From: Pseudomonas sp. BGr12
Lineage (GTDB): Bacteria; Pseudomonadota; Gammaproteobacteria; Pseudomonadales; Pseudomonadaceae
DNA length: 64,000 bases
Direction of reading: 5' to 3'
Assembly: GCF_030272895.1 (NCBI RefSeq)
Contig: NZ_JALRNF010000001.1
Location: forward strand, 1-64,000
Under the pieces are notes generated by a model that had not been told where the DNA came from, ran no database searches, and saw nothing but the letters and a program-made list of their open reading frames with translations. Made by a program: the position numbers and the translations under genes. Positions 34,132 to 42,949 of the stretch are shown here, piece after piece (position 1 is the first letter of the stretch; each line of letters starts with the position of its first letter).

Positions 34132-34860
34132 TCACCCCAGCAACGCGCGGGGCCAGCCGAGGATCTGCTTGGGCCGTGGCTGCGCATAGGTGCGCACCTT
34201 CGAGGTGCTCAGCTTCAGGCGCACCAGGGATTCAGCCAGGGCCACCGCCGCCGTCACGCCATCGACCACCGGCACCCCGGTACGCGCCTGGATACGCTCA
34301 TCCAGCCCGGCCATGCCGCCGCAACCGAGGCAGATCACCTCGGCCTTGTCGACCCGCACCGCTTCCTCCGCTTCGCGCACCACCGACTCGATGGCCCGCT
34401 CCGGCTCTTCCTCCAGCTCCAGCACGGCCATGCCACTGGCCCGTACCGATGCGCAGCGGCTGTCCAGGCCGGCCAGCTTCAGGCGGTCTTCGATCAGCGG
34501 CACGGTGCGGTCCAGGGTGGTGACCACCGAATAACGGTGGCCCAGCAACATCGCGACGCTGGCAGCGGCCTCGGTGATGTCCACCACCGGTACGTTGAGC
34601 AGTTCCTGCAGGCCTTCGCGGCCATGCTCGCCGTAACCGGCCTGGATCACCGCATCATAGGGCTGGTCGTAGCTCAGCACCCGCTCCATCACCGCAATGG
34701 CGGCCAGGTAGCTCTCGAAGTTGCCTTCCACCGACTCGGCGCCAAAGCGCGGGGTCAGGCCGACGATCTCGGTACCCGGCGAGGCCACGCTGCGCGCCTG
34801 GCGGGCAATCGCCTCGGTGATGGATGCGGTGGTGTTGACGTTGACTACCAGTATTCTCAT
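34132..34860 (-). CDS. Asp/Glu/hydantoin racemase-superfamily protein lacking the first catalytic Cys
   Basis: This 242-residue protein of the hydantoin/allantoin racemase group starts MRILVVNVNTTASITEAIA and has the second active-site Cys in ICLGCGGMAGL (C180). The position of the first catalytic Cys in true racemases (in a CFGDPGL-like motif) is here AGYGEHG, with Gly75. A Gly/Cys pair rather than Cys/Cys is also seen in arylmalonate decarboxylase of the same superfamily, so racemase activity is doubtful. It follows the NCS1 permease gene on the same strand, 24 nt downstream. It probably acts on the imported N-heterocycle or its product. Confidence 0.8.
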   Translation of the reverse strand: MRILVVNVNTTASITEAIARQARSVASPGTEIVGLTPRFGAESVEGNFESYLAAIAVMERVLSYDQPYDAVIQAGYGEHGREGLQELLNVPVVDITEAAASVAMLLGHRYSVVTTLDRTVPLIEDRLKLAGLDSRCASVRASGMAVLELEEEPERAIESVVREAEEAVRVDKAEVICLGCGGMAGLDERIQARTGVPVVDGVTAAVALAESLVRLKLSTSKVRTYAQPRPKQILGWPRALLG

Positions 34861-34884
34861 GGGTCGATTCCTTGTGCGTGACGC

Positions 34885-36414
34885 TCAGTGCTGGGCGCTG
34901 TCGACGGCAAAGTGCTCGCCGGAACAGTCCACATAGTGTTTTTTACGATCAGAGATCAGGTAGTACACGCCGCCGGCAATGCTCGCGCCGAACAGCCAGG
35001 AGAACGGCGTCAGCTCGCTGAAGGCCGGTACCAGGGCCAGTACCACGGCGGCGATGGCCGAGGGCACCAGGGCGGCGATGGCCTTGTAGTTGACCCCGCG
35101 GGTGTAGTGATAGGTGCCGCTGGCCGCCTCGCTGTAGAGATCCGGCACATGCACCTGGGCTTTGCGGATCAGCCAGTAGTCGACCATGATGATCCCGTAC
35201 AGCGGGCCGAGCAGCGCGCCCAGGCCAGACAGGAAATAGACGATCACCAGCGGGCTGTTGTAGAGGTTCCAGGGCAGGATCAGCACCGCCAGGGTGGCGC
35301 TGATCAGGCCGGCGCGACGGAAGTTCAGGCGGCTGGGCGCAAGGCTGGAAAGCACGAAGGCCGGGGCGACGAAGTTGGCCATGATGTTCACCGCCACGGT
35401 GACGATCAAGAAGGCCAGGCAACCCAGTACCAGGAAGGTCTTGTCGGGGATCGCGGCGATGATCTGGGTCGGGCTGTCGATCACCGTGCCATCGATGCTG
35501 AACTGCGCCCCGGACAGCACGAAGCTGATCACTGCGAACACCAGGATGTTCACCGGCAGGCCCCAGAAGTTGCCGACGCGGATGGTCCGGCGGCATGGCG
35601 AGGAACGGGCGAAATCGCAGAAGTTGAGGATCAGCGTGCCGTAGATGGCCAGCCACAGTGCGCCGCCGGCGAACACCTGGGTCCAGGCCTTGGCGCCGGT
35701 CAGCGGCTCACCCACCGACCAGGCCAGGTTGCCGTCCACCCGCAGGTACATCCACACCGCCAGCACCAGCACCGTCGAGAGGATCACGGGGCCTGCGAAG
35801 GATTCGTACTTGCGCACCATCTCCATGCCGAAGGTCAGGATCACCAGCTGCACGAACCAGATGGCGACGAAGCTGGCCCAGCCCAGGCTCGACAGCCCGA
35901 GGATGGCATCGTGATCGTAACTGGCCAGGCTCGGCCAGATCGCCACCAGCAGCACCCGCAGCACCACCGAGGCCAGGTAGGTCTGGATGCCGAACCAGGC
36001 GATGGCGATGACCGCGCGGATGATCGCCGGCACTTGCGCGCCATAGATGCCGAAGCTCATGCGGCTGATCACCGGAAACGGCACCCCGGTTTTCTGCCCC
36101 ATGTAGCCGGACAGGTTCATGAAGAAGTACACCAGCGCCGCCCCCACTGCCAGCGCGGCAAGCATCTGCCAGCCGGACAGGCCGAGGGCGAACAGGCCCA
36201 TGGCGAAGGAGTAGTTGGCGATGTTGTGCACATCGTTGGTCCACAGGGCGAAGATGCTGTAGCCGCCCCAGCGCCGGCCGGCGGCCTTGGTCGGGGCGAG
36301 GTCGGCATTGTGCAGTCGCGGGCTCAGGCCGCCGTGCCCCGGTCCCTGGGCTGAATCGGCAGCATCGGGCTGCAGGTACGCGCTATCGAGCTGTTTGGAA
36401 GTATCCAATTGCAT
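34885..36414 (-). CDS. NCS1-family nucleobase/hydantoin:cation symporter
   Basis: This 509-residue permease has about twelve membrane segments and NCS1 signatures: WTNDVHNIANYSFAMGLFAL, ISRMSFGIYGAQVPAIIRAV and FNCD-like NFCDFARSS. PLYGIIMVDYWLIRKAQVHV lies near the C-terminus. The family imports allantoin, hydantoins, cytosine, uracil and related rings. In this locus, with a racemase-like protein and a cytosine-deaminase-like amidohydrolase, a hydantoin- or pyrimidine-type substrate is likely. The ATG at 36414 follows CGGGGAAC; upstream in-frame codons lack a plausible N-terminus. Confidence 0.88.
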   Translation of the reverse strand: MQLDTSKQLDSAYLQPDAADSAQGPGHGGLSPRLHNADLAPTKAAGRRWGGYSIFALWTNDVHNIANYSFAMGLFALGLSGWQMLAALAVGAALVYFFMNLSGYMGQKTGVPFPVISRMSFGIYGAQVPAIIRAVIAIAWFGIQTYLASVVLRVLLVAIWPSLASYDHDAILGLSSLGWASFVAIWFVQLVILTFGMEMVRKYESFAGPVILSTVLVLAVWMYLRVDGNLAWSVGEPLTGAKAWTQVFAGGALWLAIYGTLILNFCDFARSSPCRRTIRVGNFWGLPVNILVFAVISFVLSGAQFSIDGTVIDSPTQIIAAIPDKTFLVLGCLAFLIVTVAVNIMANFVAPAFVLSSLAPSRLNFRRAGLISATLAVLILPWNLYNSPLVIVYFLSGLGALLGPLYGIIMVDYWLIRKAQVHVPDLYSEAASGTYHYTRGVNYKAIAALVPSAIAAVVLALVPAFSELTPFSWLFGASIAGGVYYLISDRKKHYVDCSGEHFAVDSAQH

Positions 36415-36508
36415 GTTCCCCGGGCTCCTGCTGCAGCACCGGTGGTGCTCCAGCACATTATTGTTGGATTTGAAGAGTTGGGACCGCCATTGGGCGCCTG
36501 GGCGCCGA

Positions 36509-36529
36509 TGCATACAAAGATTGTATGCA
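36509..36529. promoter_or_regulatory. Perfect palindrome, candidate GntR operator
   Basis: TGCATACAA (36509-36517), spacer AGA, TTGTATGCA (36521-36529): two perfect 9-bp arms. The core ATACAA/TTGTAT resembles FadR-subfamily GntR operators. It lies 95 bp before the NCS1 start codon and opposite the GntR gene. Confidence 0.55.
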
Positions 36530-36774
36530 ATTTTCGCCTTACGATTTTCGAGGAACAATATGTGTGCCAGACGGGGAGCGAATGCATCGCGACCGGATTC
36601 CAGGAGATCACCTATCTTTTTGATTTTTATCGATAAAAAAAATTGGAAAGACGGAGTTGAGAGTCATTTACTTGACCAAACAGTCAGCGTCTCAGATAGC
36701 GAAAATGTGAACATGGGTAACGGATAACAGAAACATGTACACACCATAGTGATACTTATGTGCACAAAATCGCT

Positions 36775-36830
36775 TCGCGGGGCAAGCCCGCTCCTACCGG
36801 GGGGGTGTAGGAGCGGGCTTGCCCCGCGAT
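36775..36830. repeat. Inverted REP pair, close-set
   Basis: CGCGGGGCAAGCCCGCTCCT and TAGGAGCGGGCTTGCCCCGC with only about 10 bp between the arms, in the 5' region of the GntR gene. Confidence 0.9.
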
Positions 36831-36916
36831 GACCCCACAATCAATTTCACCCTGAAACTTTTTGTCACCGCGCATTTACGGCATGCTTGTGCGGTCAAGG
36901 AACATCGGAGCTGGCA

Positions 36917-37606
36917 ATGACGGAAAAACTCCCCGCATCGACCGTAGAACGCGTCTACCTGGGGGTCCACGAGGCGATCAGGAAGCGCACCCTGCGCCCC
37001 GGCATGAAACTGGGCGAGTCTTCGCTCGCCGAGCTGTTCAAGGTCAGCCGCACCTCGGTGCGCGCGGCGCTCAAGCAGCTCGAAGGCGACGGCCTGGTGT
37101 CTACCGAACTGAACAAGGGCGCCTGGGTCTCGCTGCCCAGCGACGAGGACATCCGCTCGGTGTTCGAAACCCGCCGCCTGATCGAAATCGGCATCGTCAC
37201 CGAACTCTGCCGGCGCGCCGACAAGGGCCTGCTGCAGCCCCTGCGCCAGCACGTGGCCGAAGAAGAGGCCGCCGCCGATGCCGGTGACCACGCCCGCTAC
37301 GTCCACCTGCTGGGCGAATTCCACCTGCGCCTGGCCGAAGTGCTGGACAACCCGGTGCTGCTGGACTGGTTCCGCAAGCTGATCGAGCGCGGCTCGCTGT
37401 ACGCCTCGACCCTCGACGACGAGCGCCATGAGGCCTGCCGCGGCAATGAACACCTGCGCCTGATCGAAGCCCTCGAAGCCGGTGACCAGTCCGCTGCCAT
37501 CGAACTGGTGTGCACGCACTTGAGCGGCATCGAAGAGGCGATCCTCAAGGCCACCCACAACCTCAAGGCCGACTATCACCCGCTCAAACACCTGATCGGC
37601 GGCTGA
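36917..37606 (+). CDS. GntR-family (FadR/FCD subfamily) regulator
   Basis: This 229-residue regulator has an N-terminal winged helix (residues 10-75, with LAELFKVSRTSVRAALKQLE) and a C-terminal FCD ligand domain (about 85-215). The conserved metal-ligand region includes EFHLRLAEVLDNPVLLDWF. It is divergent from the NCS1/racemase-like operon and codirectional with the amidohydrolase gene 102 nt downstream, so it probably represses both. The palindrome at 36509 is a plausible target. The ATG at 36917 is preferred over an upstream in-frame start at 36887. Confidence 0.88.
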   Translation: MTEKLPASTVERVYLGVHEAIRKRTLRPGMKLGESSLAELFKVSRTSVRAALKQLEGDGLVSTELNKGAWVSLPSDEDIRSVFETRRLIEIGIVTELCRRADKGLLQPLRQHVAEEEAAADAGDHARYVHLLGEFHLRLAEVLDNPVLLDWFRKLIERGSLYASTLDDERHEACRGNEHLRLIEALEAGDQSAAIELVCTHLSGIEEAILKATHNLKADYHPLKHLIGG

Positions 37607-37708
37607 GGTGCCGGCATTCACGAATCCACTGCTATCGATCCCGATATTTAATTGGCCGATGGCTACCCGCGTTTTGTAGGGTGGCGACCTCTCCAACGAG
37701 GTCGTGAA

Positions 37709-38881
37709 ATGTTTGATCGTGTATTCGTCAATGCCGTCGCTGCCGACGGCAGTCCCCTGTCCCTGGCCGTCGCTGAAGGCCGTATCGCCGCACTGGGTAC
37801 TGACCTTGGCATGCTCACGGGCGTCGAGCGCGTTGACCTGGACGGGCAGTTGCTGCTGCCCGGCTTTGTCGACGGCCATATCCATCTGGACAAGAGCTTT
37901 GTCGGTGACCGCTGGCACCCGCACCAGGCTGCCGGCAGCCTGCGTGAACGCCTGGCGGTGGAGAAGCGCGAACTGGCCCTGGCGCCGCCGATCGTCGAAC
38001 GCGCCGACGCCCTGATCCGCCAGGCCGTGTCTTTCGGTACCGTGGCCATGCGCAGCCATGTCGATGTCGACGCCACCACCGGCCTGACCAACCTGCACGC
38101 GGTGATGCAAGCCCGGGAAAAATGGCGCGGCATCGTCGATATCGAGCTGGTGGCCTTCCCCCAGGCAGGGGTGATGTCCTGCCCCGGTACCGCCGATGTG
38201 CTGGAAGCGGCGATCGGCGACGGCGCCGACGTCATCGGCGGCATCGACCCGACCACCCTCGACGGTGATGCCGAGGGTCAGTTGAAGGTAGTGTTCGGAA
38301 TTGCCGAGCGCCATGGCGTGAAGGTCGACATCCACCTGCACGAGCCGGGCCTGCAAGGCATCGAACAGCTGCGGCGGATCGCCGGGCGGACCTGCGCCGC
38401 CGGCTTGCAGGGGCGCGTCAGCGTCAGCCATGCCTACGCCCTGGGCCAGGTGCCTGAGGACGAGGTCGAGCGCATTGCCGTAGAGCTGGCCCGGGCCGGC
38501 ATTTCGATCCTCACCAATGCCCCGGGCGATCACCCCTTCCCGCCTGTGCTGCGCCTGCGCGCCGCCGGGGTGAATGTGTTCGCCGGCAACGACAATATCC
38601 GCGACGCCTGGTGGCCCTACGGCAATGCCGACATGCTCCAGCGCGCCATGCTGATCGGCTACCGCTCGGGCTTTTACAGCGACGAAGACCTGAATGTGGC
38701 CCTGGCGATGGCGACCACGGCGGGCGCGGCGGTGATGCACAAGCACGACTACGGGCTGAAGGTGGGCAATGACGCCACGTTCATCATCCTCGACGCCCCA
38801 AATGGGGCCGCCGCCGTAGCCGCCGTGCCTGCCCGGCGGCAGATGGTCCGCCGCGGACAGTTGAACGCCAACATCTGCTGA
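37709..38881 (+). CDS. Cytosine-deaminase-like amidohydrolase
   Basis: This 390-residue amidohydrolase has the metal-binding pattern of the cytosine deaminase branch: GFVDGHIHLDKSF (H-x-H), RSHVDVD, VDIHLHEPG, SVSHAYALG and the catalytic Asp in AGNDNIRDAWWPYG. It hydrolyses C-N bonds of ring amides or amidines in the cytoplasm. The relatives include cytosine deaminase, creatinine deaminase and N-isopropylammelide hydrolase, and the true substrate is open. With the NCS1 permease, GntR regulator and racemase-like protein it forms one catabolic locus. The ATG at 37709 is set by the start of the beta-sandwich domain (MFDRVFVNAV). Confidence 0.85.
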   Translation: MFDRVFVNAVAADGSPLSLAVAEGRIAALGTDLGMLTGVERVDLDGQLLLPGFVDGHIHLDKSFVGDRWHPHQAAGSLRERLAVEKRELALAPPIVERADALIRQAVSFGTVAMRSHVDVDATTGLTNLHAVMQAREKWRGIVDIELVAFPQAGVMSCPGTADVLEAAIGDGADVIGGIDPTTLDGDAEGQLKVVFGIAERHGVKVDIHLHEPGLQGIEQLRRIAGRTCAAGLQGRVSVSHAYALGQVPEDEVERIAVELARAGISILTNAPGDHPFPPVLRLRAAGVNVFAGNDNIRDAWWPYGNADMLQRAMLIGYRSGFYSDEDLNVALAMATTAGAAVMHKHDYGLKVGNDATFIILDAPNGAAAVAAVPARRQMVRRGQLNANIC

Positions 38882-39028
38882 GGCGACACAGGTATCGGCA
38901 ATGCCTTGATCCAGGCAGGCCAGCCGACCGCAGGGTTACTGGCAAAGGGCCTGCTGCTCGGCTAGCATGCCCGCAGGAAACCGGCCCCGCCCGGTTGGCC
39001 GCAAGGCCGGACATGGAGAACGATACCT

Positions 39029-40237
39029 GTGCTGTTGAGCATCCCGACCCTGTTGCTGGTGGCCATTTTCATTCTTGGCCTGATGGGGTTGCTGACCCTG
39101 CATGCCTGGAGCCGCGGCACCCGCGAACAGACCCTCGGCCACTTGGCCTGCATGCTGCTGCTCGCCGCCCTCGGTGTCGCGCTGGTCAGCGTGCGCGGCA
39201 TCGCACCGGCCTTTGTCGCCCTGGTGCTGAGCAATATGGTGCTGCTGCTCAGCGCGGCGATGAACTGGACCGCCATGCGCGTGTTCGCCGGACGCACGCC
39301 GCACCTGCCGGGCATCGTCGCCGGCGCCCTGTTCTGGCTGGTATGGAGCTTGTTTCCCGGCTTCCACGACGACCTGGGTGTGCGGGTGACCGTGTATTCG
39401 CTGCTGGCCGCAGGCTACGGCGGACTGTCGACGTTCGAGCTGTGGCGCAATCGCCGGCGCCTGGAAGCGGCCTACCTGCCCGCCCTGGCCCTGACCATGG
39501 CACACACCGTCTTCTATGCCGTGCGTACCTTCACCGATCATGGCGTGTCCTTCGAACAGGCGATTTCCGCCAGCGGCAACGGCACCGGCTTCTTCGCCTT
39601 CATGCTGTTCGAATCGATGCTCTACGCCATCGGCATCGCCTACGTCACCCTGGCCATGGTCCGCGAGCGCGCCGAACTGAAGTTCAAGGCCGCCGCCTAC
39701 TCCGACCCGCTGACCGGCATCGGCAATCGCCGCGCCTTCCTGTCCCGGGGCGAAGCCCTGCTGGCCGGCTGCGCCCGGCGCGGCGAGCCGGTGGCCCTGC
39801 TGCTGTGCGACCTGGATCACTTCAAGCGGCTCAACGATGCCCATGGCCACCAGACCGGCGACCGGGCCCTGATTGCCTTCAGCCAGGTCGCCAGCCAGAA
39901 CATTCGCCAGGAGGATGTGCTGGGCCGCATCGGCGGCGAAGAGTTTGCCTGCCTGTTATCGAGTACCGACGCGCAAGCAGCAAAGCAGGTGGCCCAGCGG
40001 ATCTGCGCCGGCTTCCATGGCTTGCCATTGCTGGCGCCCGGCCAACTGAGCGTGAGCATCGGCATCGTCGACAGCGCTACCTGCGGCCATGACCTGTCGC
40101 GCCTGCTGTCGCTGGCCGACCATGCGCTGTATGCCGCCAAGGACCAGGGCCGCAACCGCGTGCAGTTGTACGCCCCGCTCAGCCCTCCCGGGCCAGCCAG
40201 TCCAGCAGCCACAAGCCCGCAGGCCCGGGCGGATTGA
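39029..40237 (+). CDS. Diguanylate cyclase (GGDEF) with membrane sensor domain
   Basis: This 402-residue protein has six to seven hydrophobic segments in residues 1-210 and a GGDEF domain at about 225-385. The active site reads GGEEF (in LGRIGGEEFACLL). The product-inhibition I-site R-x-x-D (RQED) is present five residues before it. It should therefore make cyclic di-GMP and be feedback-inhibited. It starts with GTG. Its last 59 bases overlap the convergent LysR gene. The signal sensed by the membrane part is unknown. Confidence 0.9.
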   Translation: MLLSIPTLLLVAIFILGLMGLLTLHAWSRGTREQTLGHLACMLLLAALGVALVSVRGIAPAFVALVLSNMVLLLSAAMNWTAMRVFAGRTPHLPGIVAGALFWLVWSLFPGFHDDLGVRVTVYSLLAAGYGGLSTFELWRNRRRLEAAYLPALALTMAHTVFYAVRTFTDHGVSFEQAISASGNGTGFFAFMLFESMLYAIGIAYVTLAMVRERAELKFKAAAYSDPLTGIGNRRAFLSRGEALLAGCARRGEPVALLLCDLDHFKRLNDAHGHQTGDRALIAFSQVASQNIRQEDVLGRIGGEEFACLLSSTDAQAAKQVAQRICAGFHGLPLLAPGQLSVSIGIVDSATCGHDLSRLLSLADHALYAAKDQGRNRVQLYAPLSPPGPASPAATSPQARAD

Positions 40238-41039
40238 TCCGCGACCAGGCTGCATCCACTGCAATCGGTCGCGGCCAGCCGCCCAGGCTCAGCTCCACCA
40301 GCCTGCCATGGCCATATTGCTGCACCAGGCCATGGGGCAACTCGGCCCAGCCGAAGCCCTGTTCGGTCATCTCCAGCAGCAACAGATAGTCCGGCGCCGA
40401 CCAGACCCGACCCTGGGGTTTGTTCTCGCTGTCGGTGTAGGTATTGAGGTACAGCTGCCGGTGGCTGGCCAGGTGCGCCTGGGTCAGCGGCTGCTGACTC
40501 GCCAGCGGATGCTCGCGGGCCACGAACAGCCCCATCTGCGCCTGATGGGGCAAACGCCGCACGGCGATATCGGTCGGGTACTTGGCCTGCGCCGCCAGCA
40601 ACCCCAGGTGCGCGCGCCCGCTTTGCAGCAGGTTCAGCACATCGCCGGCCTCGGCGATCATGCATTCGAGCTCGATGTCCTGGAAACGCTGCTCGAACTG
40701 GCGCATCACCTGGTTGTCGGGGCTGAGCTGGTACATGTCCGAGAGCACCAGGGTCAGGCGCGGCTCGACATTGTCGGCCAGGCGGATGCTCAACTCGTCC
40801 AGCCGCTCGCTGGCGGCGAGGATCTCCTGCACATGCCCGAGCACCTTGCGCCCCGCCTCGGTCAGCACCGGGTGACGGGCCTGGCGATCGAACAGGGTAA
40901 CGCCGAGGTCGGCTTCGAGGTTGGCGATGGCGGCACTGACGGTGGACTGGCTCTTGCGCAACTTGCGCGCGGCCGCCGAGAACGAGCCCAGGGCAACGGC
41001 TTCGACAAAGGCCAGCAGAGCTTCGGGGGAATAGCGCAT
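40179..41039 (-). CDS. LysR-family transcriptional regulator
   Basis: This 286-residue regulator has an N-terminal helix-turn-helix (SPEALLAFVEAVALGSFSAA then KSQSTVSAAIANLEADLG) and a PBP2-type effector domain. It is divergent from the GH19-like gene at 41171 across about 130 bp. Its 3' end overlaps the diguanylate cyclase gene. The ligand is unknown and no target can be assigned beyond proximity. Confidence 0.87.
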   Translation of the reverse strand: MRYSPEALLAFVEAVALGSFSAAARKLRKSQSTVSAAIANLEADLGVTLFDRQARHPVLTEAGRKVLGHVQEILAASERLDELSIRLADNVEPRLTLVLSDMYQLSPDNQVMRQFEQRFQDIELECMIAEAGDVLNLLQSGRAHLGLLAAQAKYPTDIAVRRLPHQAQMGLFVAREHPLASQQPLTQAHLASHRQLYLNTYTDSENKPQGRVWSAPDYLLLLEMTEQGFGWAELPHGLVQQYGHGRLVELSLGGWPRPIAVDAAWSRINPPGPAGLWLLDWLAREG

Positions 41040-41170
41040 GGCGTATCGCTTTTACCGATGGGATGAATTTCAAGCATAAGCAAAAAAGCGATGAGATTCA
41101 CCCTGCCCCGCAGCGATCGCGTGCAGCGCACGGCCGTGGCCTACCATGGAGGAATAGCGCTGGAGGCACC

Positions 41171-42034
41171 ATGCCAGAACAGGAACCGCACGCAGCCAGA
41201 ATCGACCCGTGGGAAAAGCTCAAGGCGATCTCATCGGTCATTGCCGCGGTCGTCATTCCGCTTGCGGTCGCCTGGGTGGGCAACAGCTACTCGACGGCGC
41301 TGAAGGAACGCGAAGTCCAGGGCAGGTTTGTCGAACTGGCGGTTCAGATATTGCGCGAGGAACCGAGCAAACAGGCGGCCGGCTTGCGTGACTGGGCGAC
41401 GGATGTGCTCAACAAGTATTCCGGTGTGCCGTTTTCGCCGGCGACGAAGAGGGCGTTGATTGAAAGTACACCGTTGCCTTCGGGGTTCGAGCGTTATGAG
41501 GGACGAAGCGCGCTCGGCAACGTCGAACCGGGCGATGGTGCGAAGTTTCGCGGGCGCGGCTATCTCATGATTACGGGGCGGGCGAACTATCAGCGCTATG
41601 GGGAGGCGTTGGACATCGACCTGGTTGAGAGCCCCGACAAGGCAGCAGAGCCGGCGGTGGCTGCGGCGATTCTGGTGCGATTTTTCAAGGACAAGGAAGA
41701 GCGCTTTGTGCAGGCGCTGGCGCAGAACGACCTGGCGCGTGTGCGGCGATTAGTGAGTGGCGGGACGATGCAAATGCAACAGCTCAATGCGCGCTATGCC
41801 GTTTATCTTGAGCTGCTCCAGAGCCCTGCTCCCGACCTGCATCAGGTGCCTGGCGTGACCAATCCGGCGTGGACTTCCGAACACCTGCCCGCGCTGATTG
41901 CGGCGCTGGATGAGCAGCAGGTTGCCGATTCGAAGCTGCGTGCCTATGTGCTTGCCACGGCTGACTTCGAGACGATGCAAGGGCGGGTGATGGTGGAGAG
42001 ACCGTCTCGCTTTTCGGCGGCCCCCTCCCCTTGA
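41171..42034 (+). CDS. Membrane-anchored protein with permuted GH19/lysozyme-like segments
   Basis: This 287-residue protein has an N-terminal transmembrane segment (about 20-40, AISSVIAAVVIPLAVAWVG). Residues of about 105-165 contain YEGRSALGNVEPGDGAKFRG and RGYLMITGRANYQRYGEALD, which match the C-terminal half of GH19 chitinase/phage-lysozyme domains. The last 50 residues contain LPALIAALDEQ and LRAYVLATADFETMQG, resembling the N-terminal half of the same fold (AYMLAT..HET motif, His changed to Phe). The normal order is therefore reversed. It may be a circular permutant or a duplicated, then trimmed gene. Cytoplasmic or periplasmic orientation is uncertain. Catalysis is doubtful because the HET histidine is missing. 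Confidence 0.6.
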   Translation: MPEQEPHAARIDPWEKLKAISSVIAAVVIPLAVAWVGNSYSTALKEREVQGRFVELAVQILREEPSKQAAGLRDWATDVLNKYSGVPFSPATKRALIESTPLPSGFERYEGRSALGNVEPGDGAKFRGRGYLMITGRANYQRYGEALDIDLVESPDKAAEPAVAAAILVRFFKDKEERFVQALAQNDLARVRRLVSGGTMQMQQLNARYAVYLELLQSPAPDLHQVPGVTNPAWTSEHLPALIAALDEQQVADSKLRAYVLATADFETMQGRVMVERPSRFSAAPSP

Positions 42035-42056
42035 GTCCCCCAATCGTCAGCTTGGG

Positions 42057-42707
42057 TTAGCGGGAAACCAGGCAGGATGCACCCACCGCTGTCGCCCGGC
42101 GTAACGACGACATGACGCTCCCCGCCGTAATCACCGCTGCAGGCGACATTGGGCAGCCGCTCGCAGCCAGCGCCTCTGCGACCCAGGTATTGCAGGTATA
42201 AAACAGCGAATAGCTACCTTTGGCCTGGTAGAACCGGCTCTGTCCATACAAGCCAGGCCCGAGCACCGCCAAGGAGCCCGTCGCCGAGTGGATGAAGGTT
42301 CCGGCCACGAATGCGAGCAGTCGCCGGTAGCCGTCCTCCGTCACCCGCACCTCGATGACCTCGCTTGCGGCGAAACGCCGCCTGGGGTCGCCGTCAATCC
42401 TGACCGCATGCAGCACAGCTGCCGTCGACCCGAACAAGGCGCGCAGGGCGAGGCTCAAGGTGGCCTGCGGGGCTCGGTAAAAGTCCTCGTCACCCCAGCC
42501 GAACTCGATGAAGTCGCCGTCACCGAACGCTTCGGCCAGCGCGGGAAGCACCTGAAGCAGATCGGGGCGCGCAATGACCAATCCGGTATGCAGGCCATGA
42601 TTCACTACATACAAGGACCGCCCATCGCCCCCCTCGCCCCTTGGCGGGCCCGACGCGGTAGTGCAACTGAACAGCGTCAGGATCAGGGCCAGCACTACAA
42701 TGCGCAT
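42057..42707 (-). CDS. DUF2459 family lipoprotein-like protein
   Basis: This 216-residue protein has an N-terminal lipoprotein-like signal (MRIVVLALILTLFSC, Cys15). Its body is of the DUF2459 (TIGR02117) type: YVVNHGLHTGLVIA, FIEFGWGDEDFYRAP and SLFYTCNTWVAEAL. The conserved His and Cys resemble NlpC/P60-like or urease-region proteins, and enzymatic activity is possible but not shown. The ATG at 42707 is used; a TTG two codons upstream is the alternative. It converges with the GH19-like gene. Confidence 0.82.
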   Translation of the reverse strand: MRIVVLALILTLFSCTTASGPPRGEGGDGRSLYVVNHGLHTGLVIARPDLLQVLPALAEAFGDGDFIEFGWGDEDFYRAPQATLSLALRALFGSTAAVLHAVRIDGDPRRRFAASEVIEVRVTEDGYRRLLAFVAGTFIHSATGSLAVLGPGLYGQSRFYQAKGSYSLFYTCNTWVAEALAASGCPMSPAAVITAGSVMSSLRRATAVGASCLVSR

Positions 42708-42949
42708 GCACAAGGGTTTGGAGGCTCGCTAACGAACGTGGAAGAGCCCGGCAGGAGTGGGCGCTATATTCACAGCATAGAAGCTGACTCGCACCATCAG
42801 TCAGGTATCCATGGGCAATCGCGGCCGGCAGAAATCGGCTGTGGATTCGGGGCATGGCAAGGCCCGGAAGATTGCATGCACCTTCGTCGCCCCTCAAAGC
42901 AACCGTTCGGTGGCAAAATCTCCTGAATCTGATGGTTATGGAGACCACC

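Larger units (their letters stand above)
36415..36916. other. 502-bp divergent promoter region of the NCS1 and GntR genes
   Basis: No gene is supported. The region holds the TGCATACAA palindrome (36509-36529), an AT-rich stretch with CGATAAAAAAAATTGG near 36630-36650, a TTGAC-N6-GTCAG dyad near 36672-36687 and a REP pair (36775-36830). The AT content is higher than in flanking genes. Confidence 0.6.
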
